A DNA stretch of 64,000 bases from Lachnospiraceae bacterium GAM79 (GCA_020735665.1 CP085928.1:2154501-2218500), one strand, 5' to 3'. Shown: positions 7,005-16,937, numbered from the stretch's first letter. Program-made: numbers and translations. The notes: generated by a model from the sequence alone, not told the origin.

Positions 7005-10000
7005 TCAATCCCACCAGAAGTACCAGACGGTGGACTGCCGCAGCACATCCGCCAGATTGCCCACAGTGGGGTCATCCTGCTCCTGATCCACGATGTCCGG
7101 GCAGAAGCCGTACTGCTCTGTGGCAACTTCCATAGCCTGCTCCTGGGAAACAGGGGCCGGGAGCAGGAACTCCAACTCATCGTGGCTCATAGCGGCGGGG
7201 ATGGCACCATGCTGCTCAAACCAGTATTTTGCCACCGCCATCAGTTCCGGCGTATCGGGACACTCGTTCCAGTTCCCAAAGGGCAGGTAGGCGAAGATCT
7301 CCCAGGGGTTCTTGACCGGAATTTTGGCCAGAATGAGCGGATAGGTCATGTGGCTATCCGAATCCCAATAGCAGGAGAAGCGGTCATTGTCATAGCCGCC
7401 CTCCATCTCGCCCAGGACTTCCTCCTCCCAGTCCATGTCATCGTCCTCGGCTTCTTCCTTACGCTGGCCGGTCAATTCCTCCAAAACCGCCTTTCCGTCC
7501 TTGACGGGAGCGGCCAGCATCTTCTTCCGGTACTCCATTACCGTTTTGAGGTCAAATTCATAGAAGTCCGCATCATGCTCCGGATCGGCGTTCATTACCA
7601 GACACTCCAACAGCGTTTCATCATCCGCCTGGATAAGCACGGGAACAAAGCCCTCCCGTACCCCCAGCCGCTGGGCGTAGCTGTATGCCGACCTGATGGG
7701 GTCATCATCCTTCATGGAGGGGAAATAGGTACACTCGCAGTCCAGATACTCCATGATGGCCTGGGCCACCTCGGAAGGCTCCAGCGTGTCCCCGTCGAAG
7801 TCCTGTCCCTGCCAGTTTTCAAAACGTTCCCCGATCACCTCTGCCATAACCTGATAGTAGTCCTCGTCAAAGGGGATGAACAGGTAGGCTTCGTCCTGGA
7901 ACTCAGCGGAGTGATACCGCTCCGGGCCGAAGAAGCGGAGGGCGTTGTCGTCAACATCGGCAGGATAGTAGGGGCTGTCGCCCTCTCCGTAGTAATAGCC
8001 TGCAAAGGCACGGCCTTGCTGATTGAATAGCACAGAGAACAGACAGCCGTCCAGCTCATCCCGGATAAACTCCCGCAGATCCACACTGGCAGGGTCAGCT
8101 TTGACCTGTTTGGCCACTTCGCTGTATTCTTTCAGGAAGTCCTCACCCATCAGGTCGTGCTCCATGCACCAGCGCAGGTAGATGGCCATGTGGTTATAAG
8201 CATTGATGGGGTCAATAGGCAGTTCCTTCTCCTCAATGCTCTCAAGGTGATAGGAATCGTCGTCCATCTCACCGTCAAAATCATCATTGGAAAGGGTGCC
8301 ACGGGTGATAGCATTCTGGCGAGTGGGGTTTACGACAAAACTGATCCCCCTCATCTTGTTCAGCAGAGCGTCTACATCATGTTCCAGTTTATAGTCCAAC
8401 TCGTCCTCATAAAGCGGAATGACCTGATAGAAGTTGACCTCCTCGCCGCCCGGCAGAGTGCAGACCTCGCTGCCATCCTCCGTATCCTGGAGACCGATCA
8501 GGGTAGCAGTACACAGTTTGGTGTTGTCTGCAAATGGTTCCCGGTTCTCCACCGTATGACCATGCCCCAACCAGCTGTCACAGTTGATGGGCAGACGGGC
8601 CAAGGATTTCAGCAGGCGGATGGGCCAGTACCACTTTTCGTCTTTCATGGACTCCTGATCCAACTTCCAGTCCGCAGGCAGCGCGATAGCCAGCTCCGCC
8701 CGCTCCAGCTTGTATTCCGCCAGTTCCACCGGCACATTCATCCGGTGGGCACCCATACCCATGGTGACCAGGGTGTAATAGTCCCGCTCCTCAGTGGGCG
8801 GCACCATGCAGATGTCCACATGGATGTCGGGAGAAACCAGCTCGTGGAACACATTCTCGACCTTGCCGAAATACTGCTCAATGTGCCCCTCGACGGCCTC
8901 CATCTCCTCCTCGGTGTAGACTTCGGGATTACTGAATTCTTCCTCATCCTGCGTGTCATCATTGTCTGAGTGGTCGCAGCTGTCATCCTCCGGATCTCCC
9001 TTTATAGGCTCGTAACTGATTTTCAGGGTCATCTGCTCCTCCGGCAGAGAGACGCCGGGGCTGCGGGTGATGGTGTGCTTATCGTCCGCGGAAAAGCCGA
9101 TAGTCTCGCCGTCTTGTAGCGTCACATCACACGCCAGCACATAGGAGGCAAGGCTTGCCAAAAAGTCCCGCAGTTCCTCCGGCTCGGCGTCGGTGTTCAG
9201 CACCTCCATCTCCTCCTTGCCAAATACATCCATGCCGTAGGTGTAGCCGTTCAAGCCATCCTCGCTCCGGTACAGGCCGAACCAGACCCAGTTGAAGATG
9301 GGCAGCTCGTCCTCTTTGAGCATATCGGCAAAGCCCTCGTAGAACCGGGGCTCAAACACCACGCCGCTGGTGTAGACGCCGGTGGCATAGCTCTGGCGGC
9401 AGCAAGCGGCCATCAGCTTGGTGAAGAGCTTGCCCTTCTCCAGAACCTTTTCCTCTTTGCCCAGCACCGCCACCATGATATGGGCACAGTGCTCCCTGGC
9501 GATTTTCACCGCATCCGGCCACATATAGTTGTTTTCCGCATTTACCTCGGCCTCACCACCGGGGATAGGGGAGGAGGCCAGGCTGACGGCGGCCAGCATA
9601 TCGCCTACTTCAAACACCAGGGCGTCATCGTCCTTTTCCTCGCTGGCGTCGTATTCATCCACGGTGATGTCCCATTTTTCCTTCATGTCCCGGATGAACT
9701 GCTCTTTATCCCATTCTGCCTTGGACAGGAGGACAAAGCCGGTGAAGACGCCTGTGTGGCTGTTTTCCTCCCCGTCAGCGTCATCTTCCTCGTCGAGATC
9801 GTCTGTATCTTCTTCATCCGGATCATACAGGGATTCATGCTCCAGTCCCCGGATAAATTCCTCAAAGCTGTCTGCCAGATGGGAAATTTTATAGTTATTT
9901 TCCTGATCCACATGGACCACCGCAGGCTCTCCCTGGGGACCGCAAGCCCGGTAGTCCAGGAAAACCATATCGTGTCCGGCGCTGGGACAGTCGCAGATGG

Positions 10001-13000
10001 CCACGCCGATGGCGGGATACTCCCACTCATCGATCATAAACTGGCTGCCCAGCTCTCCGCAGAGGGAGCAGCTCTTTTCTCGCCCGATGCCGAAAATTCC
10101 GGTGATGGCCACATGGTCCTCTGCCCAACAGGTAGGCTCATCGCAGGGATAGCAGGTATTCACCGGAATGCCGCCGTTGTGCTGCTTCATCAGCCAGATG
10201 TAGGCGGCGGGCAGCTTGTAGCCCAGTTCCTCCTCCACGCTGGCAATCAGCTCATCGGAAGGCGGCTCACTGACATATTCTTTCAGTGCATACCAATTAT
10301 CATCCCAGAAGTTGGTGAGGTCGAAGCCCTCAAAAGGGGTATTACCAGGCACGAATTTGGCCTTCTTCCGGCCGCGCTGGCGTTTCCGGATCTCCGCCTT
10401 ACACTCCCGAATCACCGCCGGAGCGTCCTCGTCTTCCGGGTCCAGTTCTGCCCAACGCTGGGCGTAGGGAATGGCCTTTGCCTCCTGGCCATAGAGATAC
10501 TGATAGCCGTAGGCCATCCGCATATTCCACTCCGCCTTGTCCTGGCCTTCCTCCCGGACGGACTCCAACACCTCAATGGCCCTCAGGAGGGCTTTGTCTC
10601 CCTTGGATTTCAAAGTACCTTCGTCATGGTCCCCGATGATGGCGTAGTTCTCCAGTGCACGGGCCAGGGCGTAGGCGGTGCGGTAGTTCCTCCAGTTCTC
10701 CGGGATGGCATTCAGTGCCTGGATACAGCGGGTGTACTCGTCCTCGTCGTTCCACTGCTCCAGCTGAGCGAAGAATGCTTCGGCGTTCTGTTGGGTATAA
10801 GGAATATAGTCCATGCCCGTAAGCGTTTCATCCAACTCGTCATCCTGATTCTCAGTTTCTGGCCCATCATCTTGTTGCTTTAGGGGTACAGAACCGGCTT
10901 CACGGCGGAAGGTGTGGAAGATGGCCCATGGGATGTCCGTGCCTTCAAAGAACTCTTTCGCCATGTTCAGCGCCTCTTGGATGTCCCAGGCGATGAAGTC
11001 CACATAGCCGCAGTAGCGGCCGGTGGCCCCGCCGGTGAGAGTGAGCACTTCCGATCCTTCATCAGTGGTAAACACTTCTTCCAGCTTGTCTCGGAAGTCG
11101 AAGATCTTCTGACTGCCTTCCTCCTCCCGCAGGGTATCCAGGGGATAGCAGAAGAAGCCCGCCACCGTGCCATCGGCATGGAGATCGTCCATAAAATCAT
11201 TGTCGGCATTCAGATAGCCGTTGATGAGCGGCACACAGCAAGTGGAGCCCACCATGGTATCCAACCGCCAATCGGCGTCGGGATCTTCATTGGGTTCCAT
11301 TTTGTAGCCAAGGTAGCTCTCCAGATAGGCTTCCGGGTCGGTGGAGAGTTCCAGCCCCCGCTCCTTCAGAGCGTCGGGAAGCTGAGACAGGAGGAAGGAC
11401 GGCTCTGTCTTGGGTTCCTCCAGCACATCAAAGCTATCTATGTATCTCATGTGGGGGATCTCGCCCAGCACCTGGTCGGTGAGGGTGGTGAGCATCCACC
11501 AGGCCCTACTTTCCTCCTCCCGGAGCATAGGCAGCAGCTTTTCACAGTAGGCGGAGATGGAAAAGCTGTTTTCGCCCTGCTTCTCCAGCCAGATCTGCAC
11601 ATCCTCCCCGGAGATATCCCAGCCATCGTCGGTGCGCAGTCCGATGTTTCGGATGGGCTGACGGCCCACAAGGATGTTCCAGTGCTCCAGCACCTCCTTG
11701 GGGGCATGCTTCTGGAAGTAGATCAGCTCAAACAGTTTGACCTTATCACCCTCCGGGGTGAGGATCAGCTCGTACTTCTCGCCGTTAAATCCCATTTCAA
11801 AGGAGATTTCATCAAAGACCAGATTCAGGGTTTCCTGCATTTGGGCCACGAGTTCGGCACCGCGGGTGTGATCTTTGTCCTCATCCATCATCTGGCGCAA
11901 TTCTGCTTCCATTTCCGCAAAGGTTTCCCACCAGTCCTCTGTCCGCTCCCGGAAGCACTCCGAGAACTGCGGCAGGGAAATGCCCTTCTGGCACCAGTCA
12001 ATCAGTTCCTCAATGTCCTGTTGGGTGTTGAGCTTAGGATCATCACCGGGATGCAGTTCCAGAGCTTTTTCAAAATACCGAAGAGCCCGGCCTTCCTGAT
12101 CCAGATAATAATAGGCATATCCCATGCGGAAATTCCAGGAATAAGTGTCTCCAAATTTCTCCTCTTGGGACTGCATCAGTTCCAGTGCCCGGTGAAGCAG
12201 CTTTCTTCCCTCCGGCTCGCTGGGGTTCGCCAGATTGTTGTAGGCCCGGGCCAGTTCCATATCGATTTCCGGGGTACGCTCTTCGGCAGGAATAGCCTCC
12301 AGCGCGTTAATGATCTTCTGGTGTTCGTCGTTTTCATGCCACTTCTGGCACTGCTTCAAAATATCCATATCAGGCTCCTCCTCATCCTGTTCCGGTTTCC
12401 AGCCTTGAATCTGCTGAAACACACCACTCTCGTCCCGCTCAAAAGCGCAGGGGGCGGGCGTATGCAACAGCGAAATGATGTCGGGATCGTCGTTGCAGAT
12501 CGTATTCAGCTTGTAAATCCCGGCATTGTTGGGATCATCCATGTACGCCTCGCTCTCGTCACCAGCGGTAAAGCGCCAGCCGCTGTCCCAGCCGCCGTCC
12601 GGCTCCTCCCTGTAGCAGTAGCCCACCTTGCGGCCCTCTACTGTGATGCGGTTGGTGGCGATACAGCCATCGGCGCCCTCCCAGTCGGGCAGCAGATGTT
12701 TCACATCTTCCGCCTTTACATGGTAGTTCCGATTACGGCCGGAGGCTTCGTACAGCTCTTTCCGCAGCATCTCCACCTGATAAGCCATATCTGTGATCTC
12801 ATCCTCGCCCATCATCTCGCTGATGTCGTATTCCAGCGGGGCATGGACAAAGTCCGCCAGGGCCTTATTCATGGCGTCGTGCTCCTCCGGCGTAACCGTG
12901 ATGCGGATACGGCGGGCGGGGGTGTTGTACTCGTCCAGATCCTGAAGGTTTACACTGCCACTGACGCTGCACTCCAGCAGGATGGCGGCCAGGTCGGTGA

Positions 13001-13700
13001 CCACATCAATGGCGAAGTGGAAGTCCATCTCCACGCCATCGGAATGTGTAAACTCCAGGTACTCCACGGTTTGGCGAAAGTCCCAGTTCTGCTTGTCCAG
13101 ACCGATCTTGGCGAAAATCTCGCTGAGGGGGATCTCCTCCTTTTTCTGATCCTCTAAAAATGCCACAAGGTTCAGACTGTCATCGGAACCTCCGATAAAG
13201 TTGCCCCAGTATTTTTTGATATACATTTTCCGCACCTCCTGTTCTGAATCCAGTCGATCAATGAGCTGATTCAAGTGTTCCAACCACTCAGGAGCGATCT
13301 CACCGCTATCCTCGTTCTTCCAAAGATCCACAATCTCACGGATGCCGTCCTCGTCCGGCACCTCGTTTTTGATGTCGGTGAGCTGCCGCAGCAGGAAGGC
13401 AATGGCTTCTTTGGATGCTGTGAAACCGGTGATTTTATCCCATATAGCTTCTTCATGATCGTAGTCCAGCTTGCTGTTATCCTTCCATTGGAAATACAGC
13501 TCAGCCAGAGCCATAGCGGTGTTATCATAGAGAAAGTCGATGTCGGAGAGATCTTCTCCCAACATACCTTCCTCTTTCATCAGTTCGATCATCTCACCCA
13601 GATCCATTACCGGATGCTCCGGTACATATTCATTTTTGAGGATGTTCAGTACATCCAGCCCTTCGTCACGCTCTAATGCTTTTATACCCCATGCTCCCAT
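7005..13700 (-). CDS. Giant polyimmunity protein (DUF4259, DUF2185, TPR, SUKH, DUF4261, SUFU, DUF4253)
   Basis: This is a 2231-residue cytosolic protein with no signal peptide or membrane segment. Approximate domains: DUF4259 (1-155, MGAWGIKALERDEGLDVL); an unnamed domain (158-315, YWGNFIGGSDDSLNLV); DUF2185 (337-427, GRKVGYCYREEPDGGWDSGW, then AYMDDPNNAGIYKLNT); TPR block (447-567); a DUF695-like region plus an unnamed part (583-937); second TPR block (970-1100); SUKH-1 (1130-1290, ELGYKLPAAYIWLMKQHNGG); DUF4261 (1318-1567); suppressor-of-fused SUFU (1593-1800, RLPINCDSWLGHGHT); an unnamed domain (1833-1967, NAYNHMAIYLRWCMEHDL); DUF4253 (2017-2231, IFAYLPFGNWNECP, ending STVWYFWWD). Acidic linkers separate the domains. 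Most of these families are predicted immunity proteins against secreted toxins, so one chain could neutralise many effectors. The frame is unbroken over 6.7 kb, which argues for selection. The function as a multi-toxin shield is inferred. Confidence 0.9.
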   Translation of the reverse strand: MGAWGIKALERDEGLDVLNILKNEYVPEHPVMDLGEMIELMKEEGMLGEDLSDIDFLYDNTAMALAELYFQWKDNSKLDYDHEEAIWDKITGFTASKEAIAFLLRQLTDIKNEVPDEDGIREIVDLWKNEDSGEIAPEWLEHLNQLIDRLDSEQEVRKMYIKKYWGNFIGGSDDSLNLVAFLEDQKKEEIPLSEIFAKIGLDKQNWDFRQTVEYLEFTHSDGVEMDFHFAIDVVTDLAAILLECSVSGSVNLQDLDEYNTPARRIRITVTPEEHDAMNKALADFVHAPLEYDISEMMGEDEITDMAYQVEMLRKELYEASGRNRNYHVKAEDVKHLLPDWEGADGCIATNRITVEGRKVGYCYREEPDGGWDSGWRFTAGDESEAYMDDPNNAGIYKLNTICNDDPDIISLLHTPAPCAFERDESGVFQQIQGWKPEQDEEEPDMDILKQCQKWHENDEHQKIINALEAIPAEERTPEIDMELARAYNNLANPSEPEGRKLLHRALELMQSQEEKFGDTYSWNFRMGYAYYYLDQEGRALRYFEKALELHPGDDPKLNTQQDIEELIDWCQKGISLPQFSECFRERTEDWWETFAEMEAELRQMMDEDKDHTRGAELVAQMQETLNLVFDEISFEMGFNGEKYELILTPEGDKVKLFELIYFQKHAPKEVLEHWNILVGRQPIRNIGLRTDDGWDISGEDVQIWLEKQGENSFSISAYCEKLLPMLREEESRAWWMLTTLTDQVLGEIPHMRYIDSFDVLEEPKTEPSFLLSQLPDALKERGLELSTDPEAYLESYLGYKMEPNEDPDADWRLDTMVGSTCCVPLINGYLNADNDFMDDLHADGTVAGFFCYPLDTLREEEGSQKIFDFRDKLEEVFTTDEGSEVLTLTGGATGRYCGYVDFIAWDIQEALNMAKEFFEGTDIPWAIFHTFRREAGSVPLKQQDDGPETENQDDELDETLTGMDYIPYTQQNAEAFFAQLEQWNDEDEYTRCIQALNAIPENWRNYRTAYALARALENYAIIGDHDEGTLKSKGDKALLRAIEVLESVREEGQDKAEWNMRMAYGYQYLYGQEAKAIPYAQRWAELDPEDEDAPAVIRECKAEIRKRQRGRKKAKFVPGNTPFEGFDLTNFWDDNWYALKEYVSEPPSDELIASVEEELGYKLPAAYIWLMKQHNGGIPVNTCYPCDEPTCWAEDHVAITGIFGIGREKSCSLCGELGSQFMIDEWEYPAIGVAICDCPSAGHDMVFLDYRACGPQGEPAVVHVDQENNYKISHLADSFEEFIRGLEHESLYDPDEEDTDDLDEEDDADGEENSHTGVFTGFVLLSKAEWDKEQFIRDMKEKWDITVDEYDASEEKDDDALVFEVGDMLAAVSLASSPIPGGEAEVNAENNYMWPDAVKIAREHCAHIMVAVLGKEEKVLEKGKLFTKLMAACCRQSYATGVYTSGVVFEPRFYEGFADMLKEDELPIFNWVWFGLYRSEDGLNGYTYGMDVFGKEEMEVLNTDAEPEELRDFLASLASYVLACDVTLQDGETIGFSADDKHTITRSPGVSLPEEQMTLKISYEPIKGDPEDDSCDHSDNDDTQDEEEFSNPEVYTEEEMEAVEGHIEQYFGKVENVFHELVSPDIHVDICMVPPTEERDYYTLVTMGMGAHRMNVPVELAEYKLERAELAIALPADWKLDQESMKDEKWYWPIRLLKSLARLPINCDSWLGHGHTVENREPFADNTKLCTATLIGLQDTEDGSEVCTLPGGEEVNFYQVIPLYEDELDYKLEHDVDALLNKMRGISFVVNPTRQNAITRGTLSNDDFDGEMDDDSYHLESIEEKELPIDPINAYNHMAIYLRWCMEHDLMGEDFLKEYSEVAKQVKADPASVDLREFIRDELDGCLFSVLFNQQGRAFAGYYYGEGDSPYYPADVDDNALRFFGPERYHSAEFQDEAYLFIPFDEDYYQVMAEVIGERFENWQGQDFDGDTLEPSEVAQAIMEYLDCECTYFPSMKDDDPIRSAYSYAQRLGVREGFVPVLIQADDETLLECLVMNADPEHDADFYEFDLKTVMEYRKKMLAAPVKDGKAVLEELTGQRKEEAEDDDMDWEEEVLGEMEGGYDNDRFSCYWDSDSHMTYPLILAKIPVKNPWEIFAYLPFGNWNECPDTPELMAVAKYWFEQHGAIPAAMSHDELEFLLPAPVSQEQAMEVATEQYGFCPDIVDQEQDDPTVGNLADVLRQSTVWYFWWD

Positions 13701-13742
13701 GTCGGCACCTCTCTTTCTTTATTTCGTATCAAGCTTCTATTG

Positions 13743-15383
13743 TCAATCATAGTTCTCCAGCCGAATGATAGGCCGATAAAAGTCATAATCTCCGTTTAGT
13801 TCATTGTCCTCCTGCACTTCCGGCTTACAGTGAGGCGAACAGGGTAGGAAACCGAGAAATGGGCCCAGCCCACCACAGATATTGCATCCGCCGTCACCGC
13901 CGCAGGTGGTAAGCCTATCAGCCTGCACCACTTCCCGCATATAGGGATCGTAGGCGATGGACAGGCCGAAGAAGTTGGGTTCCTCCATGTCATAGGGCCG
14001 GTTCTCATCCTCATCCATGTCCTCAAACCAGTGCAGATGCATGGAGTAGTCTAACCCATCTCCCCATGGGAACAGGGTCCGACATCCGCCGCCACACAGG
14101 TAGGCCCACTCGTCCGCCGTGGGCAGCGAAAGCCCCTGCTTTTCCAGCCTGGCAAGAAGCGCATCGTAGTCTGTGCGGTTATAGATCCAGGTCTGAAATC
14201 CATCTTCTGTCCGTTCTATGCGAGCCGACTGATGCAAGGTAAGACTGCTGCTGTCACTCCAGGCAAAATCACGGAATTCCTTCAGCCAGTCAGGGTGGGC
14301 AGTCAGCCTGGGATCGTCCATTTTGACTGGCTCCCAGTTAATTTCCTCCAGCTCCCGGCCCACCAGCATGGGTCCAATGGCCGCCTGCCGAACAGGAGCC
14401 ATGCTTTCCCGGATCATCTCCTCCGGGTTCTGCGGTTCCATCTCCCACTCCTGGAACAGATAGTCCAATTCCTCCCGGCTCTCCTGATTCAGTCCCACGG
14501 CAAACTGCTCCCAGCCCAAGGTGACGGTATCGCCGGGGACAAAGACGAACTCCCGGCCATCTTTCTCGAAGATGCCGGTGATGCAGCTCTGACCCCAACG
14601 GTCAAAGGTATGTAGACCGAGAAAGGTCATATCATAATGAGCAGCCAGGCTTTCCATCAGCGCCTGCTTCTCGGTGGTATCCATTTGATTGAATTGGGGA
14701 CGGGACAGTTTTTCGTTCATGGCAAGTCCTCCTTCGATTCGTTTTGCGTGTTCCAGCAGATAGCTCCGGCCATCCTGCTTGGCCCGTTCCAAGTATTGTG
14801 GAAGCAGGTCGGAATGGATGACATCCAGCGAGACCAGAACAGCGATCCGCTGGTATTCCTGAAGTTCAGGAGGGTAACAGTTGCGCTCCCAAAACAGCGG
14901 AGCGAACTGTTCCACACAGTCAGGACGCAGAGCGGGCATCGCCAAAAGCGCCCGACGGCTCACATATTCATTGGGGTCCTTTGCGAAATTCAGAATTATA
15001 TCCCTGACTTCCTGACTACATGAGCATTCCGGCAGATAGGCGGCAAACTGCCACTTGGCCTCATTCTCATTGGAGGCTACGGCCCTGCGGCAGAGGCACT
15101 CAAACCATTGTGGATGGGAAGTGGTCTCCTGTATAACCCCCTCCGCTTCGTTGTCCCTGGCTATCAGATAGACCATCTCATCCAGCAGGACGCTGTCTGC
15201 CGTTTCTGCATCCATTTGGGTCAGCACATGGCAAAAGGCATCAAAAATATCATTCCATGCAGGGTAATCGACCTCCCACTCACCGCCAATCTCCTCGGTG
15301 TTTTTTCCGGGATAAGTGATTTCCTGCCACTGATGAAATTTTCTTGCCTGCTCTAGCAGGCACTCCCTGATGTCCTTTGCCAT
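13743..15383 (-). CDS. HEAT-like repeat and FGE/sulfatase-modifying-factor-like fusion
   Basis: This is a 546-residue soluble protein. Residues about 40-215 are helical repeats of HEAT type (DPNEYVSRRALLAMPALRPD and similar). Residues about 225-340 form an unnamed domain. The C-terminal 150 residues resemble formylglycine-generating-enzyme-like folds: LPTADEWAYLCGGG, TLFPWGDGLDYS, NFFGLSIAYDPYMREVVQ and a final DFYRPIIRL strand. The cysteine cluster CGGDGGCNICGG looks metal-binding rather than catalytic. An immunity or binding role is inferred from position. It ends 43 bases above the giant gene. Confidence 0.7.
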   Translation of the reverse strand: MAKDIRECLLEQARKFHQWQEITYPGKNTEEIGGEWEVDYPAWNDIFDAFCHVLTQMDAETADSVLLDEMVYLIARDNEAEGVIQETTSHPQWFECLCRRAVASNENEAKWQFAAYLPECSCSQEVRDIILNFAKDPNEYVSRRALLAMPALRPDCVEQFAPLFWERNCYPPELQEYQRIAVLVSLDVIHSDLLPQYLERAKQDGRSYLLEHAKRIEGGLAMNEKLSRPQFNQMDTTEKQALMESLAAHYDMTFLGLHTFDRWGQSCITGIFEKDGREFVFVPGDTVTLGWEQFAVGLNQESREELDYLFQEWEMEPQNPEEMIRESMAPVRQAAIGPMLVGRELEEINWEPVKMDDPRLTAHPDWLKEFRDFAWSDSSSLTLHQSARIERTEDGFQTWIYNRTDYDALLARLEKQGLSLPTADEWAYLCGGGCRTLFPWGDGLDYSMHLHWFEDMDEDENRPYDMEEPNFFGLSIAYDPYMREVVQADRLTTCGGDGGCNICGGLGPFLGFLPCSPHCKPEVQEDNELNGDYDFYRPIIRLENYD

Positions 15384-15392
15384 ACGCTTACC

Positions 15393-15854
15393 TCACAATT
15401 CTCTGCACAGTTTTCCCAGTTCCAATGCCTGTTCCACAAGGTCCAGGAGCAGGCTGGAAAAATTCTCGGCAATCTCCTTCAGATCGGCATAGTCACAGTT
15501 ACAGCCCCGGACTCTGCCGCTCTCCAAGTCGATAAATACGATACTCCCGTCACCCAATCCTCCGATTGGAAAGGCGGGACCGTGGTCATATTCGCTCATG
15601 TAATCCTCATAAGCCTCTTGAAAAATCGGGTAGGCTTTTTCCAACTCTTTCAGTGTGAAAATCCACGGCTCTGCCAAATAGCAGCCGCCGAAGTTCAAAA
15701 GTAGCCAGCGGTACTCTGCGGGGATGGGAGTATACCTGCTTTCAAATCGTTTCACAGCATCCTCCGGTTCTGGGCAGGTACCCTTTGTGAAGGGGCTTAC
15801 TTTATAAGCAGTTTGAATTTTACTGCGGTTTTTTTCCAAATTCATGTCATGCAT
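15393..15854 (-). CDS. SMI1/KNR4 (SUKH) family immunity protein
   Basis: This is a 153-residue protein with SUKH-1 hallmarks: a helix then PIPAEYRWLLLNFGG, a PWIFTLKEL segment, FPIGGLGDGSIVFIDLE and the closing ENFSSLLLDLVEQA helix. SUKH proteins are the commonest immunity family for polymorphic toxins, including nucleases and deaminases. I choose ATG 15854 because GAGGG sits 8 bases ahead of it. An upstream in-frame ATG at 15875 would add seven residues and overlap the previous gene. Confidence 0.85.
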   Translation of the reverse strand: MHDMNLEKNRSKIQTAYKVSPFTKGTCPEPEDAVKRFESRYTPIPAEYRWLLLNFGGCYLAEPWIFTLKELEKAYPIFQEAYEDYMSEYDHGPAFPIGGLGDGSIVFIDLESGRVRGCNCDYADLKEIAENFSSLLLDLVEQALELGKLCREL

Positions 15855-15864
15855 TGTATTTCCC

Positions 15865-16275
15865 TCACAGAGCATCCAGGTTTTCCTGTAAATCGCCCTG
15901 CATCAAGTGCTGGGCAATGGCTTGGTTCAGTGGCTTATGGGGGTGATAGGCTGCCTCCTCTACATCGTGCAGACACTCCTCCATCAGTGCCTCCGGAGAA
16001 ATGCCTTCCCGTTTGCCATAAAGATGGCCGAAGGCATAGCACACGGACTTGAGAAAGCCGAAAATATAGTCATGATTTCCACGCATACTGGGCAGGTCAT
16101 TGAACGAGCCCATGCCGCCGTATGCCCGAAGATGGTGGGCAACCTCATGGCGCTGGATCCAGTCCTGAATATCCCTCTCCAGCCAGTCAATCCAGTTTTG
16201 AAATTCTGGATGGTCTGCCAGAAGGATGGAGCGCAGACAGGTCAGAGCTTCGGTATAAATATCTGTCTGTTTCAT
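15865..16275 (-). CDS. Hypothetical protein with YGGMGSFNDL motif
   Basis: This is a 136-residue helical protein. The motif HLRAYGGMGSFNDLP near residues 50-65 looks like a family signature, followed by HDYIFGFLKSVCYAFGHLYG. It resembles small DUF6966-type proteins seen beside toxins, but I am not certain of the number. Its start shares one base with the stop of the gene above (TGATG), which indicates tight coupling. An immunity function is inferred. Confidence 0.65.
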   Translation of the reverse strand: MKQTDIYTEALTCLRSILLADHPEFQNWIDWLERDIQDWIQRHEVAHHLRAYGGMGSFNDLPSMRGNHDYIFGFLKSVCYAFGHLYGKREGISPEALMEECLHDVEEAAYHPHKPLNQAIAQHLMQGDLQENLDAL

Positions 16276-16589
16276 CAGAACCCTCCTGATTCTTTTAACG
16301 CTCCATCATAGGTGTGGCTTTCCCAGATGGCCTCAAATTCCGCTTTCTCTATGACGCAGGCGTGGAATTCCTCGCCCCAGACATGGGCGTTCAGTTCCTC
16401 CACAGTGGGGACGGGCGTGATTTCAATAGCTCCATCGTAAAGGTCGGGTATGTTGCGGGTGCAGCCGTCCCTAAAGATGTCAATGGAGCGGAGGGCCAGC
16501 CGCTCATTTCCGGTATCCACTTCATAGAGGATCACCAATGGTTCTCCCTCCGGTGCGCCCTCCCAAAAAAGTTTGATGTACTCGATCAT
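16275..16589 (-). CDS. DUF6881 family protein
   Basis: This is a 104-residue protein that matches DUF6881 end to end: MIEYIKLFWEGAPEGEPLVI, YEVDTGNERLALRSIDIFRD, an ITPVPTVEELNAHVWGEEF block and a terminal FEAIWESHTYDGAL. Members are small stand-alone proteins frequent in immunity clusters with no known biochemistry. The fold looks alpha/beta. It is coupled to the next gene by a one-base overlap. Confidence 0.8.
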   Translation of the reverse strand: MIEYIKLFWEGAPEGEPLVILYEVDTGNERLALRSIDIFRDGCTRNIPDLYDGAIEITPVPTVEELNAHVWGEEFHACVIEKAEFEAIWESHTYDGALKESGGF

Positions 16590-16607
16590 CTCGATTCCCT
16601 CATCGTA

Positions 16608-16937
16608 TCATTTGAAATAATAATACCAATTCCCGCCAAATTCCCGGTCACATTCCTCCTGGGAGGCAAAGGTGCAGTCCTTGATTCCCTCAATGGGGTA
16701 ATGACGCTTTATCAGCTTCCCTCTGTGATAGGAATTGATCTGTTCCGTCAGGCCGCTCCGCCGCGCCGTCTCTAATTGTGCATCGGTGGCAAAGATGTAG
16801 GACACAAAGTAGTTGTCCGGCTGGATGTAGCAGCCAAACTCAATGGCCTGCTGGATGTCATCGAAGTGGTGTTTCACAGTCTCCATGCAGGCTTCTATTA
16901 CTTTTTGCCATACGAACTCCTGCTCCTTATTTCTCAT
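16608..16937 (-). CDS. Hypothetical immunity-type protein
   Basis: From ATG 16937 (MRNKEQEFVWQKVIEACME) the protein is 109 residues. The longer frame to 16988 would run deep into the upstream gene and is not supported. The middle part reads FGCYIQPDNYFVSYIFATDA and the end ECDREFGGNWYYYFK. A single small alpha/beta domain is likely. I do not recognise the family. Its start overlaps the stop of the gene above by 11 bases. Confidence 0.6.
   Translation of the reverse strand: MRNKEQEFVWQKVIEACMETVKHHFDDIQQAIEFGCYIQPDNYFVSYIFATDAQLETARRSGLTEQINSYHRGKLIKRHYPIEGIKDCTFASQEECDREFGGNWYYYFK

Noticed and set aside
9480-10883. Plus-strand 467-codon open frame
   Set aside because: It is antisense to the SUKH and DUF4261 parts of the giant gene and has no ribosome site.
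10914-13157. Plus-strand 747-codon open frame
   Set aside because: It is antisense to the giant polyimmunity gene. GC-rich codon bias leaves the opposite frame open. No domains are visible in it.
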